A stretch of 64,000 bases of DNA from Fallopia convolvulus (taxonomy: Eukaryota; Streptophyta; Magnoliopsida; Caryophyllales; Polygonaceae), in assembly GCA_964016875.1 (NCBI GenBank), contig OZ024724.1, forward strand, positions 10,836,501-10,900,500, given 5' to 3'. The notes under the pieces were generated by a model that saw only the letters and a program-made list of their open reading frames with translations, was not told where the DNA came from and made no database searches. The translations under genes were made by a program, and so were the position numbers. Of this stretch, positions 44,051 through 55,163 are shown in pieces. How positions within the stretch are numbered: the stretch's first letter is position 1; every line of letters starts with the position of its first letter.

Positions 44051-45343
44051 CTACTGTGCTACAGTATCCCTCTGGGTGGCAACAATCTCATTCTGGGACA
44101 TAGTAAGTCGTCCCATCTCCCAAAACATCCGGTTCTGCCAATCAAAATCAGACTGTACACCCCATCCAGCTCTACTTGCAACAGCATCCCATGTAGAGGT
44201 ATCTTTATAACCTCCATATCCACCTGTCGCCCAACTCGATGTACTTGCTGGTGCTGTACTAGAACTAGCACCCCATCCAGCTGACGATGTCCCACCACCA
44301 CCTGAAGTACCAACATCACCTCCAAGTACAAAACCAACACCACCAAAACCAGGATCAAGACCCTCATCTCTCAAATCTCCTCCACCATCCCCATCATCAC
44401 CATCATGACCATCATGATCCTCCATCTCCACATCAGGAGCAGGCATCTCCTACTGAACCCCACCCCCACCAACAAAATTAGACTAGATGCATAGATAGGC
44501 TAAGCCAGGGCCAGTGGGCATGGCTCTGGGAAGACGCAAATAACTCTCAGCTGGATGACCCAAAGTCCAGATATAACCCTGCTCTGCCGATCCCTTCAAA
44601 CAATGTGCCCTCTTCAGCTGGTTTTCATTAAATTTAAATTCAACACTATCAGGCCGTCCAAACCTCTCCTCACTCACAAATTCTCTGGCGATCAGAGTAA
44701 TCATCCCACCTATAGCAATCTTGCATGTATCCTTCTTCTAGATCTTCTTAATACTCCCAATAAACAACTCAACCTAATCAGGAATTGTATCCTTCATAGG
44801 CATCAAACACCAGATCATGCTCATGTCAAAGCGGGGTGCCTTGTTAACCTCCCCTTGCCCCAGAAAATGCATGGACAACACCTTATGACATAATCTAATA
44901 CAGGGATGGGTAATGCAGTAGTTGTATTCCCCCTTCTTAGGCAAAAACCTAAAACATGTAATCGCCTCCCAAAAATCATTAAGGTCTGACTCTCTACTAA
45001 CTGCCTCCCAATTCTTAGTAGGCACACCAGTAATCCCAAAAACTCCTTTCAAACCCTCTATGTTTATATAATATGGTTCATCCAGAATATTAAATTTGAA
45101 CAAACCCTCATCATCCTGAAACGTAGACAGAAACTCCAGCACAATGTTCCTATATGTAGGGGCATTCAGATCAATAAAGCCCCCTAATCCACCCTTCATC
45201 TGAAACCTCAAAGTACAATCATACATGCATAGTGTCCTAAGCATCTCAACATCAAAGAATTTTGTACTAGTGAATTTCCTCTTAGCCAGAGAATCCCATT
45301 TTTTCTTCTGTGCAGCAGTTAACTTCTTAACAGGATATGCCAT
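44051..45343 (-). pseudogene. ATHILA-ORF1-like third ORF of the inner element, broken
   Basis: The first 190 codons (45,343-44,774) are open. They start MAYPVKKLTAAQKKKWD and contain FDVEMLRTL, LEFLSTFQDDEG and LKGVFGITGVPTKNWE, matching the layout of the nested element's ORF3. A stop at about 44,774 and a second at about 44,483 break it. The tail (44,446-44,051) is Gly/Asp/Ser-rich with WQNRMFWEMGRLTMSQNEI. In Athila elements this position after pol has been called env-like. I see no convincing membrane segments, so that label is not supported here. Confidence 0.65.
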
Positions 45344-46205
45344 TTTTAATGCAACTAATCAGCTCAACAGTAGAGGCGAAGAAGCAACTTACATAAATCA
45401 AAAAACCGATCGAAAACAAGGGCGGCGATCGTCGTTTCTGGGCAAGGCCGCGATCGCGGTGTACTGGGGGCAGCGATCGCGGTTCCGCGCGATCAGCGAT
45501 TCTCAAGCGACGATGGAACTCCGACACCACGGTTCTCTTCAGCTCCGAATAGCGGTCGCGCTTCTGGTTCGACTTCAACAACCCGATGAGAAACCGAGAC
45601 GGAAAGATGTGGTGGATTGAAAGGTGTGGGAGGAAATTTTTGGGGTTTTTTTAGATTTGATTTTGGGAGATAACTATAGGGGTAGAAGAGATATTATGAA
45701 CGGATTTGGGTTTAGGATAAGGCGAGGATTGTAGATCCAGGCTTTTTAAGAGGTTTTGAAGAAATTTTTGACGGGGTTAATGGAGGTTTGAAGAAGGGAG
45801 TGTTAATGGAGGTTGAAGAAGAAGTGAAAAGTAGAGGAGGAAGGAAGAAGAAGATGGAATGTGGAGGTGTGGGGCCGGCGGTGGGAGTGGCCCCACTGTC
45901 TCGTGCGAAAATAATTTTTTTTAATTATCTCTGAGGGCCGCGATCGCTGCCATGGGGTGGCCGCGATCGCGGCCTGCGCATAGTACCGTCAATTCCTTTT
46001 TTCGAAAGACGCCCCGCGATCGCCCTTTTTAAGGGGCGATCGTCGTTTGTCCTCAGTAATGTTCTTTCGAACCTAGTACTTGCGTGTTAGCCTCAAGAGA
46101 TTGAAAAGAATAACTAAACAAAAACAAAAACAGAAAAAGAACAAGAAAGACTTACCTCGGGTTGCCTCCCGAGCAGCGCCTTTGTTTAATGTCGTTAGCT
46201 CGACA
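45344..46205 (-). other. region between integrase and third ORF, rich in GCGATCGC
   Basis: Palindrome centres occur at 45,428, 45,453 and 45,476, then at 45,943, 45,966, 46,019 and 46,039. The motif GGGAGGCAACCC (minus strand, about 46,155-46,168) lies just downstream of the integrase stop, where other Athila-like elements also have it. No gene is present; the plus-strand frame at 45,225-45,620 is a shadow. Confidence 0.6.
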
Positions 46206-47340
46206 TTATTGCCCTTTTTTATTAGCAATTGGGGTTGGATCATCAAGAACCATATCTTCTAGCACTTCTTGGCTGACTCCCTCATGGTATTTCTTTAATC
46301 TCTGACCATTAACCTTGAACACCTTTTGGGCGTCCCCATCCAATAATTTCACAGCCCCATGTGGAAAAACTTGAGTAATTGTATACGGTCCAGCCCATCT
46401 AGAACGGAGTTTTCCTGGGAAGAGTGTGAGACGAGATTGAAATAGAAGGACCTTTTCTCCAACTTTGAATTCCTTCCTTAGGATGTTCTTATCATGCCAT
46501 GCTTTTGTTTTGTTCTTGTAATTCACAACATTATCATAAGCATCCAATCTCAACTCTTCCAACTCTTGCAATTGTAATTTCCTGAACTCTCCATTTTCTT
46601 TAATGTTGAAATTGCACTTTTGGACCGCCCAATAAGCTTTATGCTCAAGCTCAACTGGCAAGTGACAACCTTTGCCATAAACCAATCTGAAGGGAGACAT
46701 CCCGATGGGTGTCTTATAAGCAGTACGGTAGGCCCATAAAGCATCATTGAGTCTCAAACTCCAATCTTTCCTTTTAGGCACCACCGTCCTCTCCAAAATT
46801 GATTTTATCTCCCGGTTGGACACTTCAGCTTGTCCATTGGTCTGGGGGTGATAGGATGTAGAGATCTTTTGGGTGACATGGTACTTCTTCAATAAAACAC
46901 TAATAGTCTTGTTGCAAAAATAAGTACCCCTGTCACTTATTAGAGCTTTTGGAATCCCAAATCTTGAAAAAATGTTGTCCTTAAGGAAACCTGCAACTTC
47001 TTTTGAATCATCAGTTCTGGTGGCCTTTGCTTCCACCCACTTGGAAACATAGTCAACCGCAAGTAAAATATACAGATTCCCATAGGAAGAGGGGAAGGGT
47101 CCCATAAAATCAATGCCCTAAAAATAAATTTTTTTACAGAATATCATACGAGATTGAGTTATCTCATGTCTCTTAGAAATATTTCCCACCCTCTGACAAC
47201 GATCACATGATTTACAAAAAGCAAATGCATCCCTAAAAATATGAGGCCAATAAAAACCAGCCTAAAAAACTTTCCTAGCAGTTTTATTAGTCCCAAAGTG
47301 ACCCCCACATGCATAGGAATGACAAAAAGACAGGATAGAT
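46206..47340 (-). pseudogene. integrase of the inner element (zinc-binding and DDE core)
   Basis: The N-terminal H2C2 finger is readable at about 47,300-47,170 (FYWPHIFRDAF, CKSCDRCQRVGNISKRHE). A TAA near 47,118 separates it from the 299-codon core: AVDYVSKWVEAK (first Asp), ISDRGTYFCN (second Asp), TNGQAEVSNREIKSILE (Glu), then a C-terminal SRWAGPYTI chromatin/DNA-binding region. It would insert cDNA into chromosomes. The core is intact over its length; the join to the finger is broken. Confidence 0.85.
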
Positions 47341-48015
47341 TGTACCTCAAAATCCGGGACACACCGTCAGATTACCTGATCTGTGCAGTGCTTCCATAAA
47401 TAAGGATCATCCCAAATATAGAATCAGGATTCATGACGCACCTTGTCCTTTTGAGCCTTGGTAAAGTTAGGAGGAAACTCCCTTGAGACGAGGTAGTTAA
47501 CTAGATTTGCATACCATGGCCTAAATGAGTGGATCCCTAGAGCAAATTCCTCGAATCGCGGCTCATCTTCGTCGTCGCTTCCTGGGCCGTGATCTCCGTT
47601 AATGTTGGCCGCGATCGCGGTTGTCTCAGCCGCGGTCACCTCTTGTTTTTGGTGGCGATCGCGGTTCGGCACCAGCATCGACTCCGAAAAGCATGTCATC
47701 AAGGAATCGTCCTAGAATTTGTTCTTGACTTTCTGACTTGTCTTCCATATGTACAAGTCGGCTCAGGTGGTCAACTACAAGATTTTCAGCTCCCTTTTTG
47801 TCTCTTATTTCAATATCAAACTCACTCAGCAAGAGGATCCATCTTATCAATCTCGACTTAGCCTCCTTTTTCATCATTAAATAACGAAGTGCTGCATGGT
47901 TTGAATAAACTATCACTTTTGTACCCAGCAAATACTGTCTGAACTTCTCCAAGGCAAACACTACAGCAAGCATTTCCTTCTCAGTGGTGGAGTAGTTCCT
48001 TTGGGCATCGTTCAA
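47341..48015 (-). pseudogene. RNase H domain and palindrome-bearing linker of the inner element
   Basis: It starts with MNDAQRNYSTTEKEMLAVVFALEKFR, a typical gypsy RNase H segment with the catalytic Glu. VIVYSNHAALRYLM follows, where Asp is usual in place of the Asn. The frame shifts near 47,700. The linker toward integrase contains GCGATCGC-type sites centred near 47,592, 47,614, 47,635 and 47,658, read as NRDRHQK and TAIAANIN. The conserved HSFRPWYANLVNYLV region then leads to the integrase finger. Confidence 0.75.
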
Positions 48016-48643
48016 GTCATGGAAGCATAATGTATGACATGAGACGCTCTAGCTTCCTTTTGACCCAAAACAGCCCCAACAACGTAGTCACTTGCATCAC
48101 ACATGATCTTAAAAGGCTGAGACCAATCCGTGGCTTGAATAATTGGGGCACTTGTAAGGCAAATTTTCAGCTCATCAAACGCCTTTTTGCATGCCTCATA
48201 GAATTCATAAGGCACATCCTTCTTCAGCAAATCACACAATGGGGATGAGATCTTGGAAAAGTCTTTAATAAACCTGCGATAGAAACCTGCATGGCCTAGA
48301 ATAGAACGCACTTCATGCACATTAGTAGGATAAGGCAAAGACTGAATGATATAAATCTTTGCCTTATCGACCTCAATACCCCTGGATGACACTATGTGAC
48401 CTAACACAATGCATTGCTCAACCATAAAGTGACACTTCTCAGAGTTTAGAACCAAATTGGTTTCTACACATCTTTGAAGGACTAAGCAGAGATGGTTTAA
48501 GCAAGCATCAAAGTCGTCTGCATGTACTGTAAAGTCATCCATAAGAACCTCTATAAAATTTTCAATATATTCAGAAAAGATGCTTACCATACACCGTTGG
48601 AACGTACCGGGTGCGTTACATAATCCGAATGGCATTCTGCGGT
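48012..48643 (-). pseudogene. C-terminal part of the inner element's reverse transcriptase
   Basis: It begins at the insertion point with RRMPFGLCNAPGTFQRCM and contains IEVLMDDFTVHADDFDACL, where MDD carries the catalytic Asp pair. The connection region QATDWSQPFKIMCDASDYVV follows. It pairs with the N-terminal part at 56,502-57,030. The nested element separates them within the codon for an Arg before RMPFG; TSD GCGGT/ACGGT. Confidence 0.88.
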
Positions 48644-50135
48644 TGATATTTGCATTTTTAGTATAGTTTTTAGTAGGTTTTCTTTGCTTATTAGGTTTAG
48701 TTTAGTTTATTTTAGGTTTAGTTTTGAGTATTTTTAGATAGTTTTGCATATTTCTGTGAAAAGAGTGGAATCTACGCTATTTTGTGAATTTTGTAGGTTT
48801 TAGCTAGGAAAGGAGCTAAATGGAGTTGAATTTGGAGCATTACAGCGAAAGACGGAGTGCAAGATTGAAGAAGTCGAAGCTCGAGAGTACAAGAGGAAGT
48901 GTTGAAGAAAACAAAGCCCAGGCTCGTTAACGAGGCTGTGAGGGCTCGTTAACGAGGCCACGAAAAAGAAGATATGGAGTATTATTTTATAATTCACCGA
49001 TCCTGAGCGGGAATTTATTTCCGTATCGGTTGAGTATCTTTTTAGAATCTTTTGGGGTTGTTAGAATATATATTTTAGGTCTTCATATCTTTTTAGACTT
49101 TATTTCTATCTTTTAGGGATTGTTTCTATCTTTTTAGGAAAGTTTATATCTTTTAGCCTTTTTAGTTTTTAGCTTTTTAGTATAAATACCCTTCTATCTA
49201 GCATAGAAAGAGAGGGGCTTAATTTTGAGGAGATTTTTGAAGGACCGAAGGAGAGAGAGAAGTCGGATCGGAAGAGGACCGCCGAGGCTCGGTAGAAGAC
49301 AATCGCCGGGGGGTCGTTGGTCGTGATTGTGGTTCGGTATTTTTATGTTTTTCGGTTTCTTCTGAATCTCTGTAACACGATATATTTTAGTTAGAATTTT
49401 GAGTTTTGTTTCAATGTTTCTTTTTATTGAAGTTTTTAGTTTCTTAGTTATGATTAGTGATTAGTTCTTTTTTCTAGGATCGGGGTTAAGCCCGGCATAG
49501 TTGAGCATGTTTGATGAGTAAGATTGAGTTGTGAATGCCTTTTATCTTTGATTGAGAATTGTTTGTTGTGCTTAATACCGAGACGAAAGTGGAGGTAATT
49601 TGAGTTTTTAACTGAGTTGAAAGAGGAAGTTACTAACTTGAAGGTTGATATTGTTTGAAAACGAAAGTTTCAAGCTTTAGATCTAAAACAAGCAATTAAG
49701 TGAATTAGGATGCGAAAGTAGATTAATTTACTTGCTAAGTCAACGAAAGTTGATGACTCTATCTATTTAAAGGCATGATCTTTTCTTCTTACGAATTCTT
49801 ATGCTTGGCTATGTTGTGGTGTCCCTTGTCCTAGATTTTTGTTTTATTTGAATTATTTCTGGTGAATCTTCGTTGTTGAGTACTTGCCTCGGTACCGAAT
49901 TTTAATTAGATTTTAATTAGGTCGTTAGTTTTAGCATTTTGTGTTCGGTGGTTCGTTAACGACCCTGACAACGTCGTTAACGAGGCTGCTCGTGAGTGTT
50001 TTATTTGTTTTTGTTTGATTTTTGTTAGATTGATAGACAAACAACCTTGCTTCCTGTGGAACGATCCTGACTCTGCTACACTCAGCGGGGTCTTGACTTA
50101 CAAATTTATTTGTTGGCCGAGAAACCCTATCAACA
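48644..50135 (+). repeat. 5' LTR of the nested element
   Basis: 1,492 bp, TGATATTTGC to CTATCAACA, with TATAAATA at 49,191-49,198. GTTAAC pairs lie at 48,926/48,948 and 49,955/49,976. Confidence 0.93.
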
Positions 50136-50138
50136 AAT

Positions 50139-50156
50139 TGGCGCCGTTGCCGGGGA
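50139..50156 (+). promoter_or_regulatory. primer-binding site of the nested element
   Basis: TGGCGCCGTTGCCGGGGA, 3 bp after the LTR, complementary to a tRNA 3' end and of the form typical of Athila elements (usually assigned to tRNA-Asp). Confidence 0.88.
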
Positions 50157-50221
50157 AGCAACGAGTTGTTAGTTTATCTTCGGGATCAGGAATAGCCCGA
50201 CCACGTTTTTGTTTTTAATTT

Positions 50222-50560
50222 TTGTTTTCTTTGTTTGTTTTCTCAGTGTATGCCGGTAGGACGAAGAAGGCTTCAGTTTCCTCAACTCCGAGTCAACTCG
50301 AACTCGACACAATAGTCCCTACCGAGCCACATCTGTCGATCACTGAGTCCCACATGCATGAGTTCAACCAAGGCCCTACTACAGAGGTTACAGAAAAGTC
50401 CAAACCACCTTGGCTTTCGGACTACACTAACAATCTAGGGATATCGAGCTTGCTGATAGAAGAAAAGGGTCCTAATTTAGCAATTCAAGCACACAGCGGC
50501 AGTAAGGCTACAAGCAGGGTACCTCAAGACCCCAACATGGCCATACATGAACCACCATGA
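50222..50560 (+). pseudogene. short leader ORF of the nested element (KSKPPWLSD segment)
   Basis: The later half (KSKPPWLSDYTNNLGISSLL, then EEKGPN) is related to 39,784-40,113 of the outer element, where it follows the protease. Here it lies about 85 bp after the primer-binding site, so everything from most of gag through pol was deleted. GGGAGGCAACCC follows at 50,610-50,621. Confidence 0.6.
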
Positions 50561-50622
50561 GACTAGCAAGGGAGCTCGTCGGGCTAACGACGGTAAACAT
50601 AGAGCTTACGGGAGGCAACCCG

Positions 50623-50760
50623 CTTCTTAGAATAGGTTTATTTTATTTTATTTTATTTTATTTTATTTTATTTTCTTTTTCTTTTTAGATTATTTCTTAG
50701 CTTTCTTTTATTTTTCTTTTTAGTTTTAGCTAGGATAGAAATTAGAATTTTTGAGCTAAC
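50623..50760 (+). repeat. TTTTA microsatellite and T-rich run
   Basis: About eight TTTTA units at 50,638-50,680 followed by a TTTCTTTT-rich run. No gene. Confidence 0.8.
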
Positions 50761-50947
50761 AAGATTTCAGGAGAAAGGGATCGAAAAATCACTCAAGAAG
50801 GCCACGGCGGCTCGTTAACGACCCACCCAGGGTCGTTAACGACCCGGTTCGGAAGACCCGACTCGTCACAATACGGGGCAGGTAAATATTCTAACCTAAT
50901 CTATCTATTTTTACCCTAGCCGCCGCCCCCTTCTACCCTACCCCTCC

Positions 50948-51799
50948 TATATAAACCCTTCTACCCCCCTTCCAAAATTCTACCACAATCCTCTTAAAAT
51001 TCACTCCCTCTCAAACCCAAAACACTCTCAATCCCTCTTCCTTCTCTCCCAACGAGTCGGAATCCCTCACGCTACCGATCACCGAGAGGCCGTAGTTACC
51101 GGAGCTCGGAAACCGTTCACCGACGAGGCCAAGCTCGTTAACCACCCCGATTCCGACCCTTGTTCTTCAATTCCTCTATTCTCCGGTATGATTTCTAAAC
51201 CCTTGCTTGAAATTGCATGATTGATTATCTATAGGGTCGAAATTTCATATCTTGGAATCGTGTTCTTAGGAAGGTTGATGAGCATGCTTGATTTTGTTCC
51301 TAAAAATTCTTGATTGTGCTTAGTTGTTCATGTTTTAAGAAAGATTATTCATGTTAGATTAGCTATTGCAATCCTTTAGTTAGGAAAGCATGAATTTTTC
51401 TTGTTCTAGATCTAAAAGTTCAATCTTTGCATGTCAAAATTCCGGGTAATTTTTCGCATGTTCGGGATGGGTAATTGAGTAAGTATGGGGTGCTTATACC
51501 CGATGAGGGATATGTGGAAAATGATAGAAGATTGCATGCTTGATTTGTGTTGAATTTAAGGTAGATTAAATTTCGGAAAGTTCTGGTTTTGCTCTTGGAG
51601 GGTTGTTAACGACCCACCCAGGCTCGTTAACGACCCTGCATTTCTTCATCGATCAATCCGAGCCCAGAACCGTGAACAACCCAATTGGGTAGTTTACGAA
51701 TAATTCCGAGGTTAATTTGAGACCAAGTATGGGGTCTCGTAGCTATCTATTTTTGAGTGGATCTTATCTTGGAGAAATCTCGATTATTTTGTAGGATCC
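50948..51799 (+). promoter_or_regulatory. candidate internal promoter, 5' UTR and intron for ORF3
   Basis: TATATAAA (50,948-50,955) is followed by pyrimidine-rich leader sequence (CCTCTTCCTTCTCTCCC). A possible donor, CCG|GTATGA at about 51,185, and an acceptor, TTTTGTAG|GATCC at about 51,794, lie just before the ORF3 ATG at 51,800. The layout resembles a gene with a 5' UTR intron. Palindrome pairs lie upstream (50,814/50,835) and within the proposed intron (51,605/51,626). Use of this promoter is inference. Confidence 0.45.
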
Positions 51800-53410
51800 A
51801 TGGCTAGTTCAAGCAGACCCGCTACCCGAGCCCAGAAGAAGAGGAGGAACCATAGGTCTCCATCCCCACCTCGAGTGGATGATGTGATTTTGAGCAGTTA
51901 GAGCCAAGTACGGCGCTACCGAGATTTTCTGGAGAAAGACCATTACACCCGATGGTTCTCGAAGTCTAGCGCTGTCACCACGGGCATCTACACGGATGTC
52001 AAGGACGCTTTCATCATCCTTGGGGCCGCCCACCTGTTGAAGCAAGAGAGCTTGCCACACTATTCGACCCTCACATCCGAGTTCTTGGCCACTTTGGAGA
52101 CCAACTTCTCGTCGAAAATCTCGACGGGACGAATTCGGTTACGGCTCGGTAACGAGGACCGTGACTTCACCATGGCGGAGTTCAATGCAATCTTGGAACT
52201 CCCAAACCCGTAAAGAGATTATAGCTTGAAGGACTACCGAGTGACCCGCACTTGGAGCTACATCACCGGGGAGGTTCAATCCTCTACCGCGGCGCTATCC
52301 GGGGCAAAAATAGTCAACCCCATCTTCCGGATTATTTTGAGAGTCCTCGCCGCAACATTTTGGCCGAAGAAAGAGTTGAACCGGCCTACAAGGACGGAGG
52401 TTGCTTGCTTCCGCACCATCCTCTTTGAGGAGCCCGAACCCTTGAACTTGTGGTACGAATGGCTCTACTACGTCGAGAAATCCACCAAGTCCAAGGAGGT
52501 GTGGTGTGGCAATTTGGTTAGCCTCTTGGCTAAGAATCTCGGAGTAGATCTCACCCGCTACACACCGGCTCACGCCCAACTCCTCAACAAAAACTATTGG
52601 TATAGTTCCGGGATTTTCGTGCAAGCCGAGGGAGGCTACAAGGTGAAGGTTCAAGATCGACTAGTCATACCTAGCCTCGACATGTACGAGCTACTCTACG
52701 TACCGAATTGGTACGAGGTGTAGACGGGACATCCCTACCCATTGGAGCCAAAACCGCAGGACGAGCTCTCGCTTAGGCCATGTGAAACCCGTTTTGAGCG
52801 AGACGACGTGGATGAATATGAAGAAGAAGATGAACAAGAGGACACCGAGATAGTAGTCAACGGCATCGAAGAAGCCGACACCGAGGGCGGCACTGAGGAG
52901 CTCAATTTTGAAGAAGAAGACATCGACACGGAGGTGTTAGGAGGCAACATCTTCGTTGACGAGCCCACCAGGGTCGTTAACGATCACTTCCAGCCGCATC
53001 CCAACCTTGTTAACGAGGCACCCAACTTCGTTAACGAGGTACCGAGAGCTCCTGTCGACCCACCACCAGCTCCTGTCGACCCTCATACTTATGGCCTCAT
53101 GCCTTACAACCCGGTGATGTATCAAGACCATTTCCAGCCTCACTACCCACCACCTCCTCAGCCCGAGTACGCAGGATCGAGTATACCACCACCATGGGCC
53201 GAGGATCTTTCTGCACGGATGCAGCAGCTTCACCTCCAGACGGATCACATTCATAGGAGGATGGACAGATGGGAAGCCGTCTATTCCGCTCGCATGTCGA
53301 TGGAGGATGAGAGACAGCGTCAGAGAGAGGCGGAGGATGCTGAGCGTTGGTGGACGATGTACGACTTCATGGGGAACTTTGAGCATTACTTTCCTCCACA
53401 GAACCGTTGA
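51800..53410 (+). pseudogene. ATHILA-ORF1-like ORF3 of the nested element, three in-frame stops
   Basis: 537 codons counted with stops. The N-terminus MASSSRPATRAQKKRRNH is basic. The core has YRDFLEKDHYTRWF, LTSEFLATLETNF, DFTMAEFNAILELPNP and RTWSYITGEVQSS, with CGNLVSLLAKNLGVDLTRYTP further on. The C-terminal part is acidic and then Pro/Gln/Arg-rich, ending WWTMYDFMGNFEHYFPP. Stops are TAG at 51,899, TAA at 52,211 and TAG at 52,721, all in one frame with no shifts. GTTAACGA palindromes at about 52,976, 53,009 and 53,030 are read in frame as VND, VNE and VNE. The corresponding ORF in the inner element is 45,343-44,051. Confidence 0.75.
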
Positions 53411-55163
53411 TTCAGCTCAAGATGAAGTTTCTTTTCCTTGTTTCCACTTTTGTATGTTTTTATGTCTTTCTTTTTTTCTTTTTAATTTTTTTGTTTTGTT
53501 TTCTTTTCAATTTCTTTTCCCTCTTCTTCTTATTTTCCTTACAGTGGGGACACTGTAATTTTAAGTATGGGGTGGGGAGAAAGTAGAAAAATTATGTCCT
53601 AGGTGTTTATGTGTTCTATGCAGTTTTTATTTCTTTAAAATCGAAAAACAAAGAGAAAAAATTGAAAAAAATATTGAAATGTTTTGAAAAATCCTAAAAG
53701 AGTTTTAGAATTGATAGATATCCCTTCTTAAGTTCTATGATAGAAATCACTAGCTTAATCATATAATTCCTTGCAAAGCATGTCTTTAAAAGTATAGCCG
53801 GATTCTCAACTTGAAATTATTGTTTTTAGAAGAGAATAGCATTTGATGAAATTGAGCAAATATACTTTATAGCATAGATGATGCAATCCAACAAAAAAAT
53901 TTACCTTGTGAGTATTTTTGGCCTTATAGGGAGAACATCATAAATCCCTCTTCTTTTCTTGTGTGATTTACTCTCTTTATGCATATTATCTCTTGGAATT
54001 GTGATGGTTATCTATTTCTTGAGACCCTTATAAGATTTTTAGTTCATTACTTGTGAAGATCATATGATGGAGAACTTATTTTTATAAGCCCTATTATTCC
54101 CTATCTACCTTTACATTATTCCTTCCTTTTGATAACCAATTCTGGCCTGAAACCTTTTGTTTTTAGCTCCAAAAAAATTATTCCCTAGCCGAGATAAGCT
54201 TGACCCTATCCGGGAATTAGGACTTAGATTGGAGAGGTAAGTTTTGTGTTTTGTTAAAAAGAAAAGAGTTTTATATTTGCTTAAATTGAAGGGTATTTGG
54301 GAAGGGTAGATTGGAAGTCTCTTGTTATTACATGTAAAAAAGGTCTCTTGATAGAAAAAAATGCACATAATAAAGTTTTTGATGGATGTAGTGAAAAAAG
54401 GAAGAGGAATGTATACGGTGGATCGTTAACGACCCTGATGTGGGCTCGTTAACGAGGCGACGACGAAAAAAAAAGAGAAGAAAGAAGGAAAAAATAATAA
54501 AAGGGAAGTAAAGAGTAAGTGCATTTGTGTTTAAAGATAATATCAGAGATTCTTTTATTTTTGTTATGAGACTTTCTAGGATGATAAAGGGTGAGTGAAA
54601 ATGAGTGTGCATAAAGAAGAGTAAGTTTGGTATGTTGTTTTATGAAAGTTTTGGTGAGATGTGAGTTTTTAGGAGTCTTTTGATTCCCGGATATTATTAG
54701 CACCACATGACCAAAATATTTTCCACACCTTATTGTCTTTACCAAGCCCCATTACAACCCGGCCGAATGGAAACTTCTATGAAGTTTTTCATTGATCCCC
54801 CTAAGTTCTCTTGATGATTCTTTGCTTGTTTTGACAAGTCTTGGGTGGAGAGTATTGGTGATATAAGTTCCAATTTCTATGAATTTTTGTATATAATATG
54901 AGTTGAGAGATTGAATTTATAAGCCTAAACACTTGAGAGTTGAGTGAAACACATTATATCCCTTGAGAGGCTGGATTGTATTATTTTATGTCTATTTAAG
55001 TGCATATATGTTTGAGGATATTAATAGTCTTTTGCTATAATTTTCTTATGTGTAGATGTTGCTTTTTAGAAGATGGCTATGTCTTGATGAGCATGATTTG
55101 TTTTGGTTTTGGTTAGTGTCTTGTTTATTGCTTGAGGACAGCAAGTCTAAGTATGGGGTATTT
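53411..55163 (+). other. 3' non-coding region of the nested element, with polypurine tract
   Basis: It contains the conserved blocks shared with the outer element (53,920-53,975, 54,165-54,225 and 54,725-54,775) and a palindrome pair at 54,425/54,448. It ends in AAGTATGGGGTATTT before the LTR. No gene is found. Confidence 0.65.

Noticed and set aside
44051..45343. Calling the third ORF an envelope gene
   Set aside because: Its position after pol matches the so-called env-like ORF of Athila, but I see no signal peptide, membrane anchor or cleavage site. ATHILA-ORF1-like is the safer name.
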